Position numbers and translations under genes: made by a program | Shown: one piece after another, positions 38,982-47,416 of the stretch | Numbering within the stretch: the first letter of the stretch is position 1 | How the letters are laid out: each line of letters starts with the position of its first letter | Notes under the pieces: model-generated | Told to the model about the DNA's origin: nothing | Database searches by the model: none | The model's input: only the letters and a program-made list of their open reading frames with translations | Source of the DNA: Hoeflea sp. | Lineage (GTDB): Bacteria; Pseudomonadota; Alphaproteobacteria; Rhizobiales; Rhizobiaceae | Direction of reading: 5' to 3' | DNA length: 64,000 bases | NCBI GenBank assembly: GCA_019084245.1 | Contig: JAHRFE010000036.1 | Location: forward strand, 62,001-126,000

Positions 38982-39153
38982 CCTGGTCTCCATTCGGTGA
39001 AAAACGGTAAAAACTACCCGTTCCGGTTTTCACCAGATTCAAATCCTGCTGATATTTCAACTCGTTAACACATTGACATCGAAACCGGAGCCGGCTTGAT
39101 GGACCGCCTTGGCGCTCTTTTCTACGTGGCCTGATGCAAGGCTCGGCCGTTGC

Positions 39154-39179
39154 GCCGGAGGCGCCAAAACGCCTCCGGC
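39154..39179 (-). terminator. Intercistronic stem-loop between soxA and soxB
   Basis: Ten-base arms GCCGGAGGCG / CGCCTCCGGC with a CCAAAA loop, 12 bases after the soxA stop. No T run follows on the minus strand. It may stabilise the soxXYZA part of the message or cause partial termination. Confidence 0.5.
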
Positions 39180-39190
39180 AGATTTTTGCC

Positions 39191-40039
39191 TTACGGACGA
39201 ACCGCGGGGGTTTCGACCGAAAGGCCGGTGCCGCGCCATGTCACGTAGGTTTCAAGCGCCATCAACTCGTCCGAGAACGCCTTGGGCATTTCAGCGCGGG
39301 TATCCCGGATGCAGCCGCGGAAGCGGTTGTGCAACGAGGTGAAACCGCTCTTGAGCCGGTAGACCGGAAAGCCATTGACCTGGCCCTGGCTCAGATGGTC
39401 GGCGCGGATGAACTTGCCGGCATTGGCCTCATGGCAGCTGGCACAAGCGAGATCGAGCTGGCCCGTGCGGGTGTAGTAGAGCTCCTTGCCCTGTTCCCAC
39501 CAGGACTGCATGTCACCCTCGGCAAGATCGATCTGAACCGGCAGGCCGAGCGACTGGTGCTTGATATAGGCGGTCAGTTCGTTCTGCCCGCCCTTGTCAA
39601 ACGGATACGCCTCTGCGCCCATCTGCTCGGTGCGGCATTTGTTGATCTGCAGCTCGACATTGATCGGTTTATTGGAATCCGCGTCCCATTTCGGGAACGT
39701 GGCGCCAATGCCCTTCATGCTTTCAGCCGCATCGCCATGGCAGGTCGCACAGGACTTGCCGGCAGTGCCGTCAACCTTGCTCCAGAGAACCTCGCCATCC
39801 TCAACTGGAACCATGCCCGGGTTCTCGAACGTATCGCGCTCAAGATCGCGGGTTTCAGCTTCGCGGTACAGCCAGCCCGAGAGCACCTCGTCGAAGGGCA
39901 TCCCCTCGGGCGCCTTGGCGCGTGTGATCATCGGCTTGCCATCTATTTCAAGCGTATCGTCAACTGGCTCGGCCATAGACCAACTGGCAGCAGTAAGTCC
40001 CGCCGCCAGCGCAACGCCGGCTATCAAAAGTCTTTTCAT
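39191..40039 (-). CDS. soxA: Diheme cytochrome c SoxA
   Basis: SoxA of 282 residues, catalytic subunit of SoxAX that joins thiosulfate to the SoxY cysteine. A signal peptide ends near SMAE. Two heme motifs are present, CATCH near residue 97 and CASCH near residue 200. The conserved GCIRDTRAE near the C-terminus carries the active-site cysteine heme ligand. Having both heme motifs marks the diheme SoxA type. Confidence 0.94.
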   Translation of the reverse strand: MKRLLIAGVALAAGLTAASWSMAEPVDDTLEIDGKPMITRAKAPEGMPFDEVLSGWLYREAETRDLERDTFENPGMVPVEDGEVLWSKVDGTAGKSCATCHGDAAESMKGIGATFPKWDADSNKPINVELQINKCRTEQMGAEAYPFDKGGQNELTAYIKHQSLGLPVQIDLAEGDMQSWWEQGKELYYTRTGQLDLACASCHEANAGKFIRADHLSQGQVNGFPVYRLKSGFTSLHNRFRGCIRDTRAEMPKAFSDELMALETYVTWRGTGLSVETPAVRP

Positions 40040-40111
40040 AACGGTCTCCGTCCTCCCGGGATTGCGCCTGCACGAATCTCCCGCCCGCGCAGGGCTCCCT
40101 CCCTCTCGTTG

Positions 40112-40435
40112 TTACTTGACTTCGATCAGTTCCTCGGCCTCGTAGACCGATCCGTCATCATCGAGCCAGGTGAACTTGAAGGTTCCGCTGGCAGGCACTT
40201 TGGCGTTGAATTCGAAATAGGGATTGGCGGAAATCGCCGGATCCAGATCACACTCGAACACCGTCTGACCTTCGAAGGCGCAGGTGAACTTGTTGATGAT
40301 TTGACGCGGAATGGGATTGCCATCCTTGTCCTTGCGCTGACCCGATTCCATCTCGTGGCTGATCAGCGTCTTGATGGTGATCACCTCGCCGGCCGAAGCC
40401 GTCTTGGGAACCTTGATGCGTGGTTTTGATGCCAT
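40112..40435 (-). CDS. soxZ: Sulfur-oxidation carrier subunit SoxZ
   Basis: SoxZ of 107 residues, an immunoglobulin-like protein without its own signal that pairs with SoxY and is exported with it. It begins KPRIKVPKTASAGEVITIKTLISHEME, truncated here to features: the typical KTLISHxMExG segment and the C-terminal WLDDDGSVYEAE. It follows soxY by 21 bases. Confidence 0.95.
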   Translation of the reverse strand: MASKPRIKVPKTASAGEVITIKTLISHEMESGQRKDKDGNPIPRQIINKFTCAFEGQTVFECDLDPAISANPYFEFNAKVPASGTFKFTWLDDDGSVYEAEELIEVK

Positions 40436-40456
40436 GTTCGTAAATCCTGTCCTGGC

Positions 40457-40912
40457 TCAGCCGCCGCAGCCGCCGATGGTTACCTTGACCTCTTTCTTGT
40501 CCATGAAGAAAGAGCCGTCTTTCATCTTCGCAACCGCGACGACGTTCTGGGTCTTGGCCAGCCGCATGCGGGTCGTTGCGAGCGCTGCGCCGCTCATTTC
40601 CGTGAAATGGAACGTGGCGACAGGTGGGCTGGGGTTGCCGTCGGCGAAAAGGATGACAGATTCCACCAGGTCATCGCCTTCCATGGCGCTTTCCACGCTC
40701 ACCGATATCGGCACCGTGTTGCCGTTTTCCGCGATTTCCGGCGCGGTCAGTGTGATCTTGCCTGCGCCCGGTGCGATGCCGCCCGTGAAGTCCATGATCG
40801 CCTTTTCCGTGTCCTCAACCGAAGCGAGGGCCGGCGAGATCCGGGCTCCTGCAACCGCGAATGCGGCGGCGCCCACGGTCAATCCTAAGACATGTCGTCT
40901 TGTCAGTTTCAT
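40457..40912 (-). CDS. soxY: Sulfur carrier protein SoxY
   Basis: SoxY of about 151 residues. A twin-arginine signal (TRRHVLGLTVGAAAFAVAG) begins the protein. It ends in GGCGG, the flexible swinging arm whose cysteine carries sulfur intermediates among the Sox enzymes. GAGGAG precedes the chosen ATG; the longer frame adds 25 residues with no signal logic. Co-exported with SoxZ. Confidence 0.95.
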   Translation of the reverse strand: MKLTRRHVLGLTVGAAAFAVAGARISPALASVEDTEKAIMDFTGGIAPGAGKITLTAPEIAENGNTVPISVSVESAMEGDDLVESVILFADGNPSPPVATFHFTEMSGAALATTRMRLAKTQNVVAVAKMKDGSFFMDKKEVKVTIGGCGG

Positions 40913-40952
40913 AAGATTCGAGCTCCTCTGCTCCAGATAATTGCTTGCACGC

Positions 40953-41417
40953 TCACTCCTTGAGCGTACCGAGATAAGCGAGAACATCCTCGACCTGCTG
41001 AGCGGTCAGGATCGTCTTGCCGACGAATTTCTCGGCGACATTCTTGCCGACATCCAGGGAATAGAAGCCGGGCATGACTGTTTCATCGGTGAATATGGTC
41101 TTCGAATTCACCACGATGGCCCTGAGCAACGGCTCGTCATAGCGCGAAGCCACGTCATCAAGCGCCGGCCCGACATCACCATGGAATTGATCGCTGGCCA
41201 TGTCCTCATTGGCATGACAGGCCAGGCAATTGCCCAGTCCGGTGTTCTTGAACACCTTGGCGCCCTCAACCGGATCGCCCGGCGTCCCGGTCAGCGACAT
41301 CGTGATTCCCTCGTCGGTGAACTCCACCGCCTCGGGCGCGATCTCGCTGGACAACGCCGCAGTCGACAGCATGATTGCCGCCGCAACCCCCAGTGTAAAA
41401 TTCATTCGCCTCATCAT
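40953..41417 (-). CDS. soxX: Monoheme cytochrome c SoxX
   Basis: SoxX of about 154 residues, with a signal peptide (MMRRMNFTLGVAAAIML to AALS) and one heme motif, CLACH, near residue 73. The C-terminal VMPGFYSL supplies the Met ligand. GGAGGG lies eight bases before the chosen ATG. With SoxA it forms the SoxAX thiosulfate-binding enzyme. First gene of the soxX-F transcription unit, preceded by an inverted repeat. Confidence 0.93.
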   Translation of the reverse strand: MMRRMNFTLGVAAAIMLSTAALSSEIAPEAVEFTDEGITMSLTGTPGDPVEGAKVFKNTGLGNCLACHANEDMASDQFHGDVGPALDDVASRYDEPLLRAIVVNSKTIFTDETVMPGFYSLDVGKNVAEKFVGKTILTAQQVEDVLAYLGTLKE

Positions 41418-41502
41418 TTGGCGTTCCCTCCTCCATTGCCCGGAAACTCTCGTTCCGGATCTTCTCCGATTCAAAGGATAATCATACTTCGCCGTACAAT
41501 CA

Positions 41503-41526
41503 ATGCAAAAATATGATTTTTTGCAT
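41503..41526. promoter_or_regulatory. Inverted repeat upstream of soxX, probable SoxR site
   Basis: ATGCAAAAA and TTTTTGCAT form perfect nine-base arms around six bases in the soxW-soxX gap. In Paracoccus pantotrophus SoxR binds exactly the soxW-soxX and soxS-soxV intervals (established). The second interval here carries related TTGCAA palindromes. Confidence 0.6.
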
Positions 41527-41543
41527 GTATCTTTCGTCAAAGC

Positions 41544-42131
41544 TCATTCTGCGTCGAGCCGCCCTGCGGCCCGCATCTCGTTTATAATGCGGGCGTGATA
41601 CTTCTGGAAGTGCTCCTCGCCCTCATAGCCCTTTTCGGATACCCATTTGAACATATTGAGAAAAGTCCACTTGCCGAAAGCGCCCGGCATGGTCGCCACT
41701 GCAGCCTCGGCAACGGTCATTCCTTCCGGCGCGTCCTCAGGCAGAAAAACCATGGTCGGCGTGAAAACATAGCCCCATTTGCGCGCCGCCGTCTTCTCTG
41801 TCAGCACCTCGCCATCGAGATCGGTGACTTCCTCGTCGCCGAACATGTTGTATTGGACGACCTTGAAATTCGCCTTGATGAAGTCCGACACCTCCGGATC
41901 CGAGAGGATCTTCGTGTGCATCTGGGCGCAATAGATGCAGCCGCGCTGCTCGAAGATCATCACCAGCCGCTTGCCCTCATCCTTCGCCGCCTCGATGTCT
42001 TCGGCGACATCGCGGAAGGTGAGCGAGAACCACTCTTCCTTGTGCAGGCCATCCTCGCCGATTTCGGATGACCAGGCCTGAGCCGACAGCGCCGCAACAG
42101 CGGCAATCGTCAAAAACGCGCGTCTGAACAT
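41544..42131 (-). CDS. soxW: Periplasmic thioredoxin SoxW
   Basis: Thioredoxin-fold protein of 195 residues with a signal peptide (MFRRAFLTIAAVAALSAQAW) and the redox motif RGCIYCAQMH near residue 64. The cis-proline loop reads VFTPTMVF. SoxW is reduced through SoxV and keeps Sox proteins, notably SoxY, in an active thiol state. It lies ten bases after soxV. Confidence 0.9.
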   Translation of the reverse strand: MFRRAFLTIAAVAALSAQAWSSEIGEDGLHKEEWFSLTFRDVAEDIEAAKDEGKRLVMIFEQRGCIYCAQMHTKILSDPEVSDFIKANFKVVQYNMFGDEEVTDLDGEVLTEKTAARKWGYVFTPTMVFLPEDAPEGMTVAEAAVATMPGAFGKWTFLNMFKWVSEKGYEGEEHFQKYHARIINEMRAAGRLDAE

Positions 42132-42141
42132 GATACCTCTC

Positions 42142-42876
42142 CTAACCGATAGTTGCGAATGCGGGGAACATCTCTAGCATCCATTGCGCGATCCGCGACA
42201 TCTGACCGGTCATGAACAGGATGCCGGTGATGACCAGAAGTACGCCCATGGCTTTCTCGATCACAGCCATATGTTTCTTGATTCGGGTTGAAAACCGGAT
42301 GAATCGGCTGGCGAACACCCCGGCCACGACAAAAGGGATCCCGATACCCAGCGCGTAGAGACCGAGCAGCAGCGCGCCCTGCCCCGCGCTCTCCTTGGCC
42401 GCCGCCATGAACAGGATTGCCGCCAGGATGGGCCCGACACAGGGTGTCCAGCCAAAGGCAAAGGCAAGCCCCATGACATAGGCGCCTACCATGCCGGCGG
42501 GCTTGCGCTCAACAGTGACCCTGGCTTCGCGGTACAAAAGCGCGAAACGGAACACGCCGAGGAAATGCAGGCCCATCAGCAGAATCAGAACCCCGGCGAT
42601 GATCGACAGCACGTCAAAATAGCGCGCCACCGACTGGCCGATCAGGCTGGCTGTGGCGCCGAGCGCGATAAAGACGGTGCTGAACCCCAGCACAAAGGCG
42701 ACCGAGGCGAGCGCGATGCGGCGTGACGCCACATTGTCAGCGTCGGCGTTTTTGACTTCGTTGAAGCTCATACCCGCCAGATAGGCGAGATAGGGCGGAA
42801 CGATCGGAAGCACGCAGGGCGAAAAGAATGACAGCAATCCGGCCAGAAAGGCGGCTCCATACCCGACATCTATCAT
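42142..42876 (-). CDS. soxV: CcdA-type thiol-disulfide transporter SoxV
   Basis: Membrane protein of 244 residues with about six helices and the two conserved redox cysteines in FFSPCVLPIVPPYLAY and GWTPCVGPILAA. It moves reducing equivalents from cytoplasmic thioredoxin to periplasmic SoxW and SoxS. First gene of the minus-strand soxVW unit; divergent from soxS. Confidence 0.92.
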   Translation of the reverse strand: MIDVGYGAAFLAGLLSFFSPCVLPIVPPYLAYLAGMSFNEVKNADADNVASRRIALASVAFVLGFSTVFIALGATASLIGQSVARYFDVLSIIAGVLILLMGLHFLGVFRFALLYREARVTVERKPAGMVGAYVMGLAFAFGWTPCVGPILAAILFMAAAKESAGQGALLLGLYALGIGIPFVVAGVFASRFIRFSTRIKKHMAVIEKAMGVLLVITGILFMTGQMSRIAQWMLEMFPAFATIG

Positions 42877-43036
42877 TGGCGTCTTCCTCCCCCGAAGCGT
42901 CGCCTGTCCAGACTAGCCGGAAAAGGCTGCTCCAGCACCCTGGTTCAAACATGCACCGTTCACCCATGACGCCGCTCGAACGCAACACGCCTGAATCGCA
43001 TTCGGCCTCCTCATGGCGTATAGCCAGCCAGAATGC

Positions 43037-43074
43037 GATTGCAAGATATGCAAAATACAATATATATTGCAATC
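43037..43074. promoter_or_regulatory. SoxR operator region between soxV and soxS
   Basis: GATTGCAA and TTGCAATC face each other across 22 bases. Inside lie TTGCA-AGATA-TGCAA and the perfect palindrome CAATATATATTG. ArsR-family sulfur regulators (SoxR, BigR, SqrR) bind such AT-rich palindromes. It ends 29 bases before the soxS ATG. Confidence 0.65.
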
Positions 43075-43102
43075 ACTATTTTCCGGGAACTGGACCAGCC
43101 TC

Positions 43103-43453
43103 ATGACATCTCCTCTCGCGGCTGCGCTTTCCTTCTTCCTGCTCCTGGCCACGCCGGCATTCGCGGCCGAGATGGTCATGTTCGAGCAACCCGGCTGCGC
43201 CTGGTGCAAGCGTTTCAACGAGGAAGTGGCGCCTGCCTGGCCGAACACCGAACAGGGCCAGCGCGCGCCCTTGCGGCGGGTCAACATTCACGAACCGCTG
43301 CCGGAAGACCTTGCGGACATTCCAGTCGAAAGGTTCACGCCAACCTTTGTTCTGGTCGATGAGGGCCGGGAAATCGCGCGGTTGCGCGGTTATCCCGGCG
43401 ACCAGTTCTTCTGGGCGCTTGTCGATGAAATGCTTGCAAAGCTGGAGCCATGA
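43103..43453 (+). CDS. soxS: Periplasmic thioredoxin SoxS
   Basis: SoxS of 116 residues with a signal peptide (MTSPLAAALSFFLLLATPAFA) and redox motif GCAWCKRF near residue 30. SoxS is known to reactivate the SoxYZ carrier. It is divergent from soxV and overlaps soxR by four bases. The ribosome site is weak (GGA). Confidence 0.88.
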   Translation: MTSPLAAALSFFLLLATPAFAAEMVMFEQPGCAWCKRFNEEVAPAWPNTEQGQRAPLRRVNIHEPLPEDLADIPVERFTPTFVLVDEGREIARLRGYPGDQFFWALVDEMLAKLEP

Positions 43454-43800
43454 CATCGGAACTGACGCCAAACCAGGATTTTTCCGGCCAGGACATCGAC
43501 GTTCTTGCCGGACAGGCGCGCAAGGCGAGTGATATCCTCAAGGCGATGTCGCACGAGACCCGGTTGCTCATTCTCTGGCTGTTGTCGGAAAACGAAAAAT
43601 CCGTCTCCGAACTCGAGGAACTGCTGGCCCTGCCGCAGGCGGCGGTGTCCCAGCAGCTCGCCCGGCTGCGCTTTGATCACATGGTCAGCACGCGCCGCGA
43701 GGGCCGGATGATCCACTATTCGATTTCCAACGCGGAAGTCTCGGCCATTGTGGCCTCGCTCTATGATCTGCTGTGCCGTCCGGACACCGGGAACGGCTGA
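43450..43800 (+). CDS. soxR: ArsR-family sulfur regulator SoxR with one cysteine
   Basis: Winged-helix repressor of 116 residues: MSHETRLLIL, then LALPQAAVSQQLARL as recognition helix and REGRMIHYSI as wing. Related sensors SqrR and BigR use two cysteines 66 residues apart. Here Cys109 is present, but the residue 66 positions earlier is Trp43 (LLILWLL). The classical intramolecular polysulfide bridge therefore cannot form. Coupled to soxS (ATGA). Identification rests on the family and context. Confidence 0.88.
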   Translation: MTSELTPNQDFSGQDIDVLAGQARKASDILKAMSHETRLLILWLLSENEKSVSELEELLALPQAAVSQQLARLRFDHMVSTRREGRMIHYSISNAEVSAIVASLYDLLCRPDTGNG

Positions 43801-43893
43801 CCCGGACGCATAGCTTGCATTGAATTCTTCCGGTCCCTAAGCTTGAGGAAAAGGACCGGGACAAATGCCGGCCAACGGGAGGAGACGGCCATA

Positions 43894-45000
43894 ATGTTTG
43901 ATTCAGGGTGGATGCTTGCGCTGTCGGGCTGTCTGGTCGGCGCCATTATTGGTTTTGCCGCGCGCAAAAGCCATTTTTGCACGATGGCGGCTCTGGAACG
44001 CCATTGGTATGCGGGCGACGACCGCCCGCTCCGGGCTTGGGCGCTGGCTGCGTTCACGGCGCTGATCGCCACGCAACTGCTCGGCGCCGCGGGCGTGGCC
44101 GGGCTTGACCAATCCTTCTATCTGACCGAGCCGCTGTCGCTCGCCGGCGCCATCGTCGGCGGATTGATGTTCGGCCTCGGCATGGCGCTTGTCGGCACCT
44201 GCGGCTTCGGCGCGCTGGTGCGGCTTGGCGGCGGCAATCTGCGCGCGCTGGTGGTGCTGACCGGCCTCGGGCTTGCAGCGCTGGCCGCCCAGCGCGGCGT
44301 CACCGCCCACATCCGCGCGGTTCTGTTCGATCCATGGGCTGTCGATCTCTCAGGCTTGGGCGGACAATCGGTAGGCGCACTGATCTCGCGCGCCACGGGC
44401 TTCAACGCGACACTGCCGCTGGCGCTGCTCATCGGTGCTGCGGGACTGTGGTGGGTGTTCAGATCGGCAAGTTTCCGCGCCGACCGCAACCGGCTGATCG
44501 CCGGCGTGGTCATCGGGCTGTGCATCGCCGCGGGCTGGGTGATCACCAGTCTGTTTGCGGCTCAGGCGCTCTACCCGGTTCAGGTCGAGGCCGGCTCCTT
44601 CGTCATGCCCGTGGGCGAAACCATCCTGCAGATCATCACCGTCACCGGCGAACTGCCCGATTACGGCATCGGCATCGTCATCGGCGTGTTCCTGGGCGCA
44701 GCCGTCTCCGCGTTCCGCTCCGATGACATGCGCTGGGAAGCCTGCGACGACGCCCGCGAGTTGAGCCGCCACCTGCTCGGCGCCTTTCTCATGGGAACCG
44801 GCGGCGTCTTTGCGCTCGGCTGCACCATCGGCCAGGGCGTCAGCGCCTTCTCGGTGATGGCGATCTCCGCCCCGATCGTGATGATCTCGATCGCCGCCGG
44901 CGCCCGCATGGGCCTCGGCCTGCTGGTTGAAGGCAACGCCTTCAGCTTCATCGCCGACTGGCGGGCGCCAAAAGCTCAGCCGGAAGCCACGAAACGGTAA
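43894..45000 (+). CDS. YeeE/YedE family sulfur-compound transporter (SoxT-like)
   Basis: Integral membrane protein of about 368 residues with some ten hydrophobic segments. Three cysteine-containing motifs suit the TsuA/YeeE family: RKSHFCTMAAL near the start, GTCGFGALVRLGGGNLRAL, and ALGCTIGQGVSAF near the C-terminus. TsuA imports thiosulfate by handing it between such cysteines (established). In sox clusters related proteins are called SoxT. GGGAGGAG lies ten bases before the ATG. The 3' end overlaps the convergent hydrolase gene by 25 bases. Confidence 0.85.
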   Translation: MFDSGWMLALSGCLVGAIIGFAARKSHFCTMAALERHWYAGDDRPLRAWALAAFTALIATQLLGAAGVAGLDQSFYLTEPLSLAGAIVGGLMFGLGMALVGTCGFGALVRLGGGNLRALVVLTGLGLAALAAQRGVTAHIRAVLFDPWAVDLSGLGGQSVGALISRATGFNATLPLALLIGAAGLWWVFRSASFRADRNRLIAGVVIGLCIAAGWVITSLFAAQALYPVQVEAGSFVMPVGETILQIITVTGELPDYGIGIVIGVFLGAAVSAFRSDDMRWEACDDARELSRHLLGAFLMGTGGVFALGCTIGQGVSAFSVMAISAPIVMISIAAGARMGLGLLVEGNAFSFIADWRAPKAQPEATKR

Positions 45001-45902
45001 GCCGTCCCGTCGCGCTCCACCCGGCCCTCGCCGGGCCTGGGCAGATGGTAGGCGGTCAGCGCCGCCTTGTCCGTGGCAAGCCGGTCGAGCAGCTTGAGCC
45101 GCGTGGCGACGCCCATCTCCGGGTCCTGGTCCGAGCCGCTGGGCCAGGCAGGATGCTGGAACGACATGGCGAAATGCGTGAGCGCGTCGCCAGCCACCAG
45201 CACCGGCTCCGATCCGCCATGCAGCAGGAACGCCATGTGCCCCGGCGTATGTCCGGCGGTGTCGACGGCCTCCACCCCGGGCAGCACCTCGGCGCCTGGC
45301 TCGAACAGGTTGATCATGTCTTCGAGATGAGCAAGCCGGTTTTGTGCGCCGACGGCGAATGTCTTGCGTTCTTCAGGCATGGCGTCAACCGTTCCCGGAT
45401 CGCGCCAGAACTCCCATTCCGCACGGCCCATGTGGAAGCTCGCATTGGAAAACAGCACCTCGTCGAAGTCATCGACCAGCCCCCAGAGATGGTCGGGATG
45501 GCAATGGGTGAAGACCACGTCGGTGACATCAGCCGGATCAAAGCCGGCCTCTGCCATGTTGTCGAGAAGCTTGCCCGCCGACGGCATGAAATTGGGGCCG
45601 GATCCCACATCGAACATGATCAGCCTGTCACCTGATTTCAGGAACGGAACATTGCACTCAGGGGTCAATGTGTCTGTCGGCTGCCCGTTTTCCGTGAGCA
45701 ACGCCACAAGCTCATCCATCGGCACATCCGGATAGGAAAAATCCAGCGGCAACACCAGGTTGCCGTCGCTGACGGTGCTCAGCACCGCCTCGCCGATCTC
45801 CAGGGCGCGGGCCGGTCGCAGCCCCACCGGCAACAGCAATGCACCCGCCGCAGCCACGCTGGTCCGCAGCAAGTTGCGTCTCGTCAGATCAAGCGATGTC
45901 AT
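44976..45902 (-). CDS. soxH: SoxH-like metallo-beta-lactamase-fold hydrolase
   Basis: MBL-fold protein of about 308 residues with a twin-arginine signal (LTRRNLLRTSVAAAGALLL). The metal site THCHPDHLWG is followed by later ligands in TAGHTPGHMAF and VAGDALTHFA. GGAGG lies seven bases before the chosen ATG. SoxH in Paracoccus is a similar exported hydrolase of the sox cluster that is not essential for thiosulfate oxidation. Its substrate is unknown. Confidence 0.78.
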   Translation of the reverse strand: MTSLDLTRRNLLRTSVAAAGALLLPVGLRPARALEIGEAVLSTVSDGNLVLPLDFSYPDVPMDELVALLTENGQPTDTLTPECNVPFLKSGDRLIMFDVGSGPNFMPSAGKLLDNMAEAGFDPADVTDVVFTHCHPDHLWGLVDDFDEVLFSNASFHMGRAEWEFWRDPGTVDAMPEERKTFAVGAQNRLAHLEDMINLFEPGAEVLPGVEAVDTAGHTPGHMAFLLHGGSEPVLVAGDALTHFAMSFQHPAWPSGSDQDPEMGVATRLKLLDRLATDKAALTAYHLPRPGEGRVERDGTAYRFVASG

Positions 45903-46006
45903 GATATTCCTCCACATAGATTTATTTGAATATTTGCCTTTGTCTTGACTGAGGTCAATGCCTGTTCCCGCAATTGGGGTATTTTGGCATGAAAGGAAAT
46001 GGTTCG

Positions 46007-47125
46007 ATGGAACTTGAGCTGCTTGCCGACCGGTTCGGCGACAAATGGACGCTTTTGATCGGCGGCGCGGTGATCGGTGCCTTGTTCGGCGCCTTTGCCC
46101 AGCAGAGCCGTTTCTGCCTGCGCGCGGCTGCCATCGAATTTTCCCGCGGCCAGGTCGGCGGCAAGATGGCGGTCTGGCTCATCGTGTTTTCCACCGCGAT
46201 CGCCGGAACCCTGCTGCTGTCGGCAATGGACCTGTTCAGCGCCACCGAAACCCGCCAGCTGGCCTCGCCGCAAAGCCTCTCCGGTGCTGCCCTCGGCGGG
46301 CTGATGTTCGGCGTCGGCATGGTTTTGGCGCGCGGCTGCTCGTCCCGGCTGCTGGTGCTGTCGGCCACGGGAAACCTGCGCGCCCTGCTCTCGGGCCTGG
46401 TGTTCGCGGTCGTGGCGCAAGCCAGCCTGCATGGGTTTCTCTCTCCGCTGCGCGAAGCGCTGGCAACGCCGCTGACGACGCTGTCGATCGGATCCAATGA
46501 CCTTCTGGTCCTGTCCGGCGTGTCCGAAACAACCGCCTTCGCGCTGGTGCTGATAGGCTTCATGGCAAGCCTTTGGCTGGCTATGTGGCGCAAGATCGGC
46601 ATCTGGAAGACGCTCGCTTCCTTCCTGGTGGGGGCCTGCATTCCGCTCGCCTGGTGGTTCACCAAATCCATGACCGGGATCGCCTTCGAGCCGGTGACGA
46701 TCGAATCCTTGAGTTTCACCGGCCCCTCGGCGGACACGCTGATGCTGTTTCTGTCGCAGCCCGGGTCGATGATCGATTTCGATGTCGGCTTGGTGCCCGG
46801 CGTGTTCCTCGGCGCATTTCTGGCAGCGCTCGTAACCGGCGAGCTCGAACTTCAGGGCTTTGAGGGCGGCGGATCGATGCGGCGCTATCTCGCTGGCGCC
46901 GCTCTGATGGGCTTTGGCGGCATGCTGGCCGGCGGTTGCGCCGTGGGCGCGGGTGTCACCGGCGCAAGCATTTTCGCGCTGACCGCCTGGGTCACCCTGT
47001 TCTCGATCTGGATCGCGGCATCTGCCACCGACTGGCTGGTCGACCGCAAGCTGCCCGAACGGCAATCGCACGCCGCCCTCCCGGCTCAACAGGCCCAACC
47101 CGTCACTATCCGGACCAGCGAATAG
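46007..47125 (+). CDS. Second YeeE/YedE family transporter (SoxT-like)
   Basis: A membrane protein of about 372 residues, paralogous to the one before soxH. Its cysteine motifs are QQSRFCLRAAAIEF, ARGCSSRLLVLSATGNLRAL and AGGCAVGAGVTGA. AAGGAA lies nine bases before the chosen ATG; another ATG six codons earlier is possible. Divergent from soxH. It probably imports a sulfur compound, perhaps thiosulfate, into the cytoplasm, either for assimilation or for signalling to SoxR. Confidence 0.82.
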   Translation: MELELLADRFGDKWTLLIGGAVIGALFGAFAQQSRFCLRAAAIEFSRGQVGGKMAVWLIVFSTAIAGTLLLSAMDLFSATETRQLASPQSLSGAALGGLMFGVGMVLARGCSSRLLVLSATGNLRALLSGLVFAVVAQASLHGFLSPLREALATPLTTLSIGSNDLLVLSGVSETTAFALVLIGFMASLWLAMWRKIGIWKTLASFLVGACIPLAWWFTKSMTGIAFEPVTIESLSFTGPSADTLMLFLSQPGSMIDFDVGLVPGVFLGAFLAALVTGELELQGFEGGGSMRRYLAGAALMGFGGMLAGGCAVGAGVTGASIFALTAWVTLFSIWIAASATDWLVDRKLPERQSHAALPAQQAQPVTIRTSE

Positions 47126-47416
47126 CAAAACCGCCAGACGGACCACGCTCTCCGTACATCCGGGAGTGAACGTGATCCTGCCTGGCGGCCCTTCGCCCTG
47201 CGCCCTTTGCGGGCGTCGTTATCGATCCCCTCTGGATCTGACATAATCAAAGCAGGAAGCGTGCCAGTTTGCGGAAGGTCGGCAATCCCGGGCTTCACGC
47301 CGAATATTCTCTAACCCTTTGAGACTGATGCAAGTTCAATGGGCAGGGTGAGACGAGGAGGATTGCATTCGCCCAAATCATGGGCAGACATTACTTGCCC
47401 GTTGCGGACACGCGCC

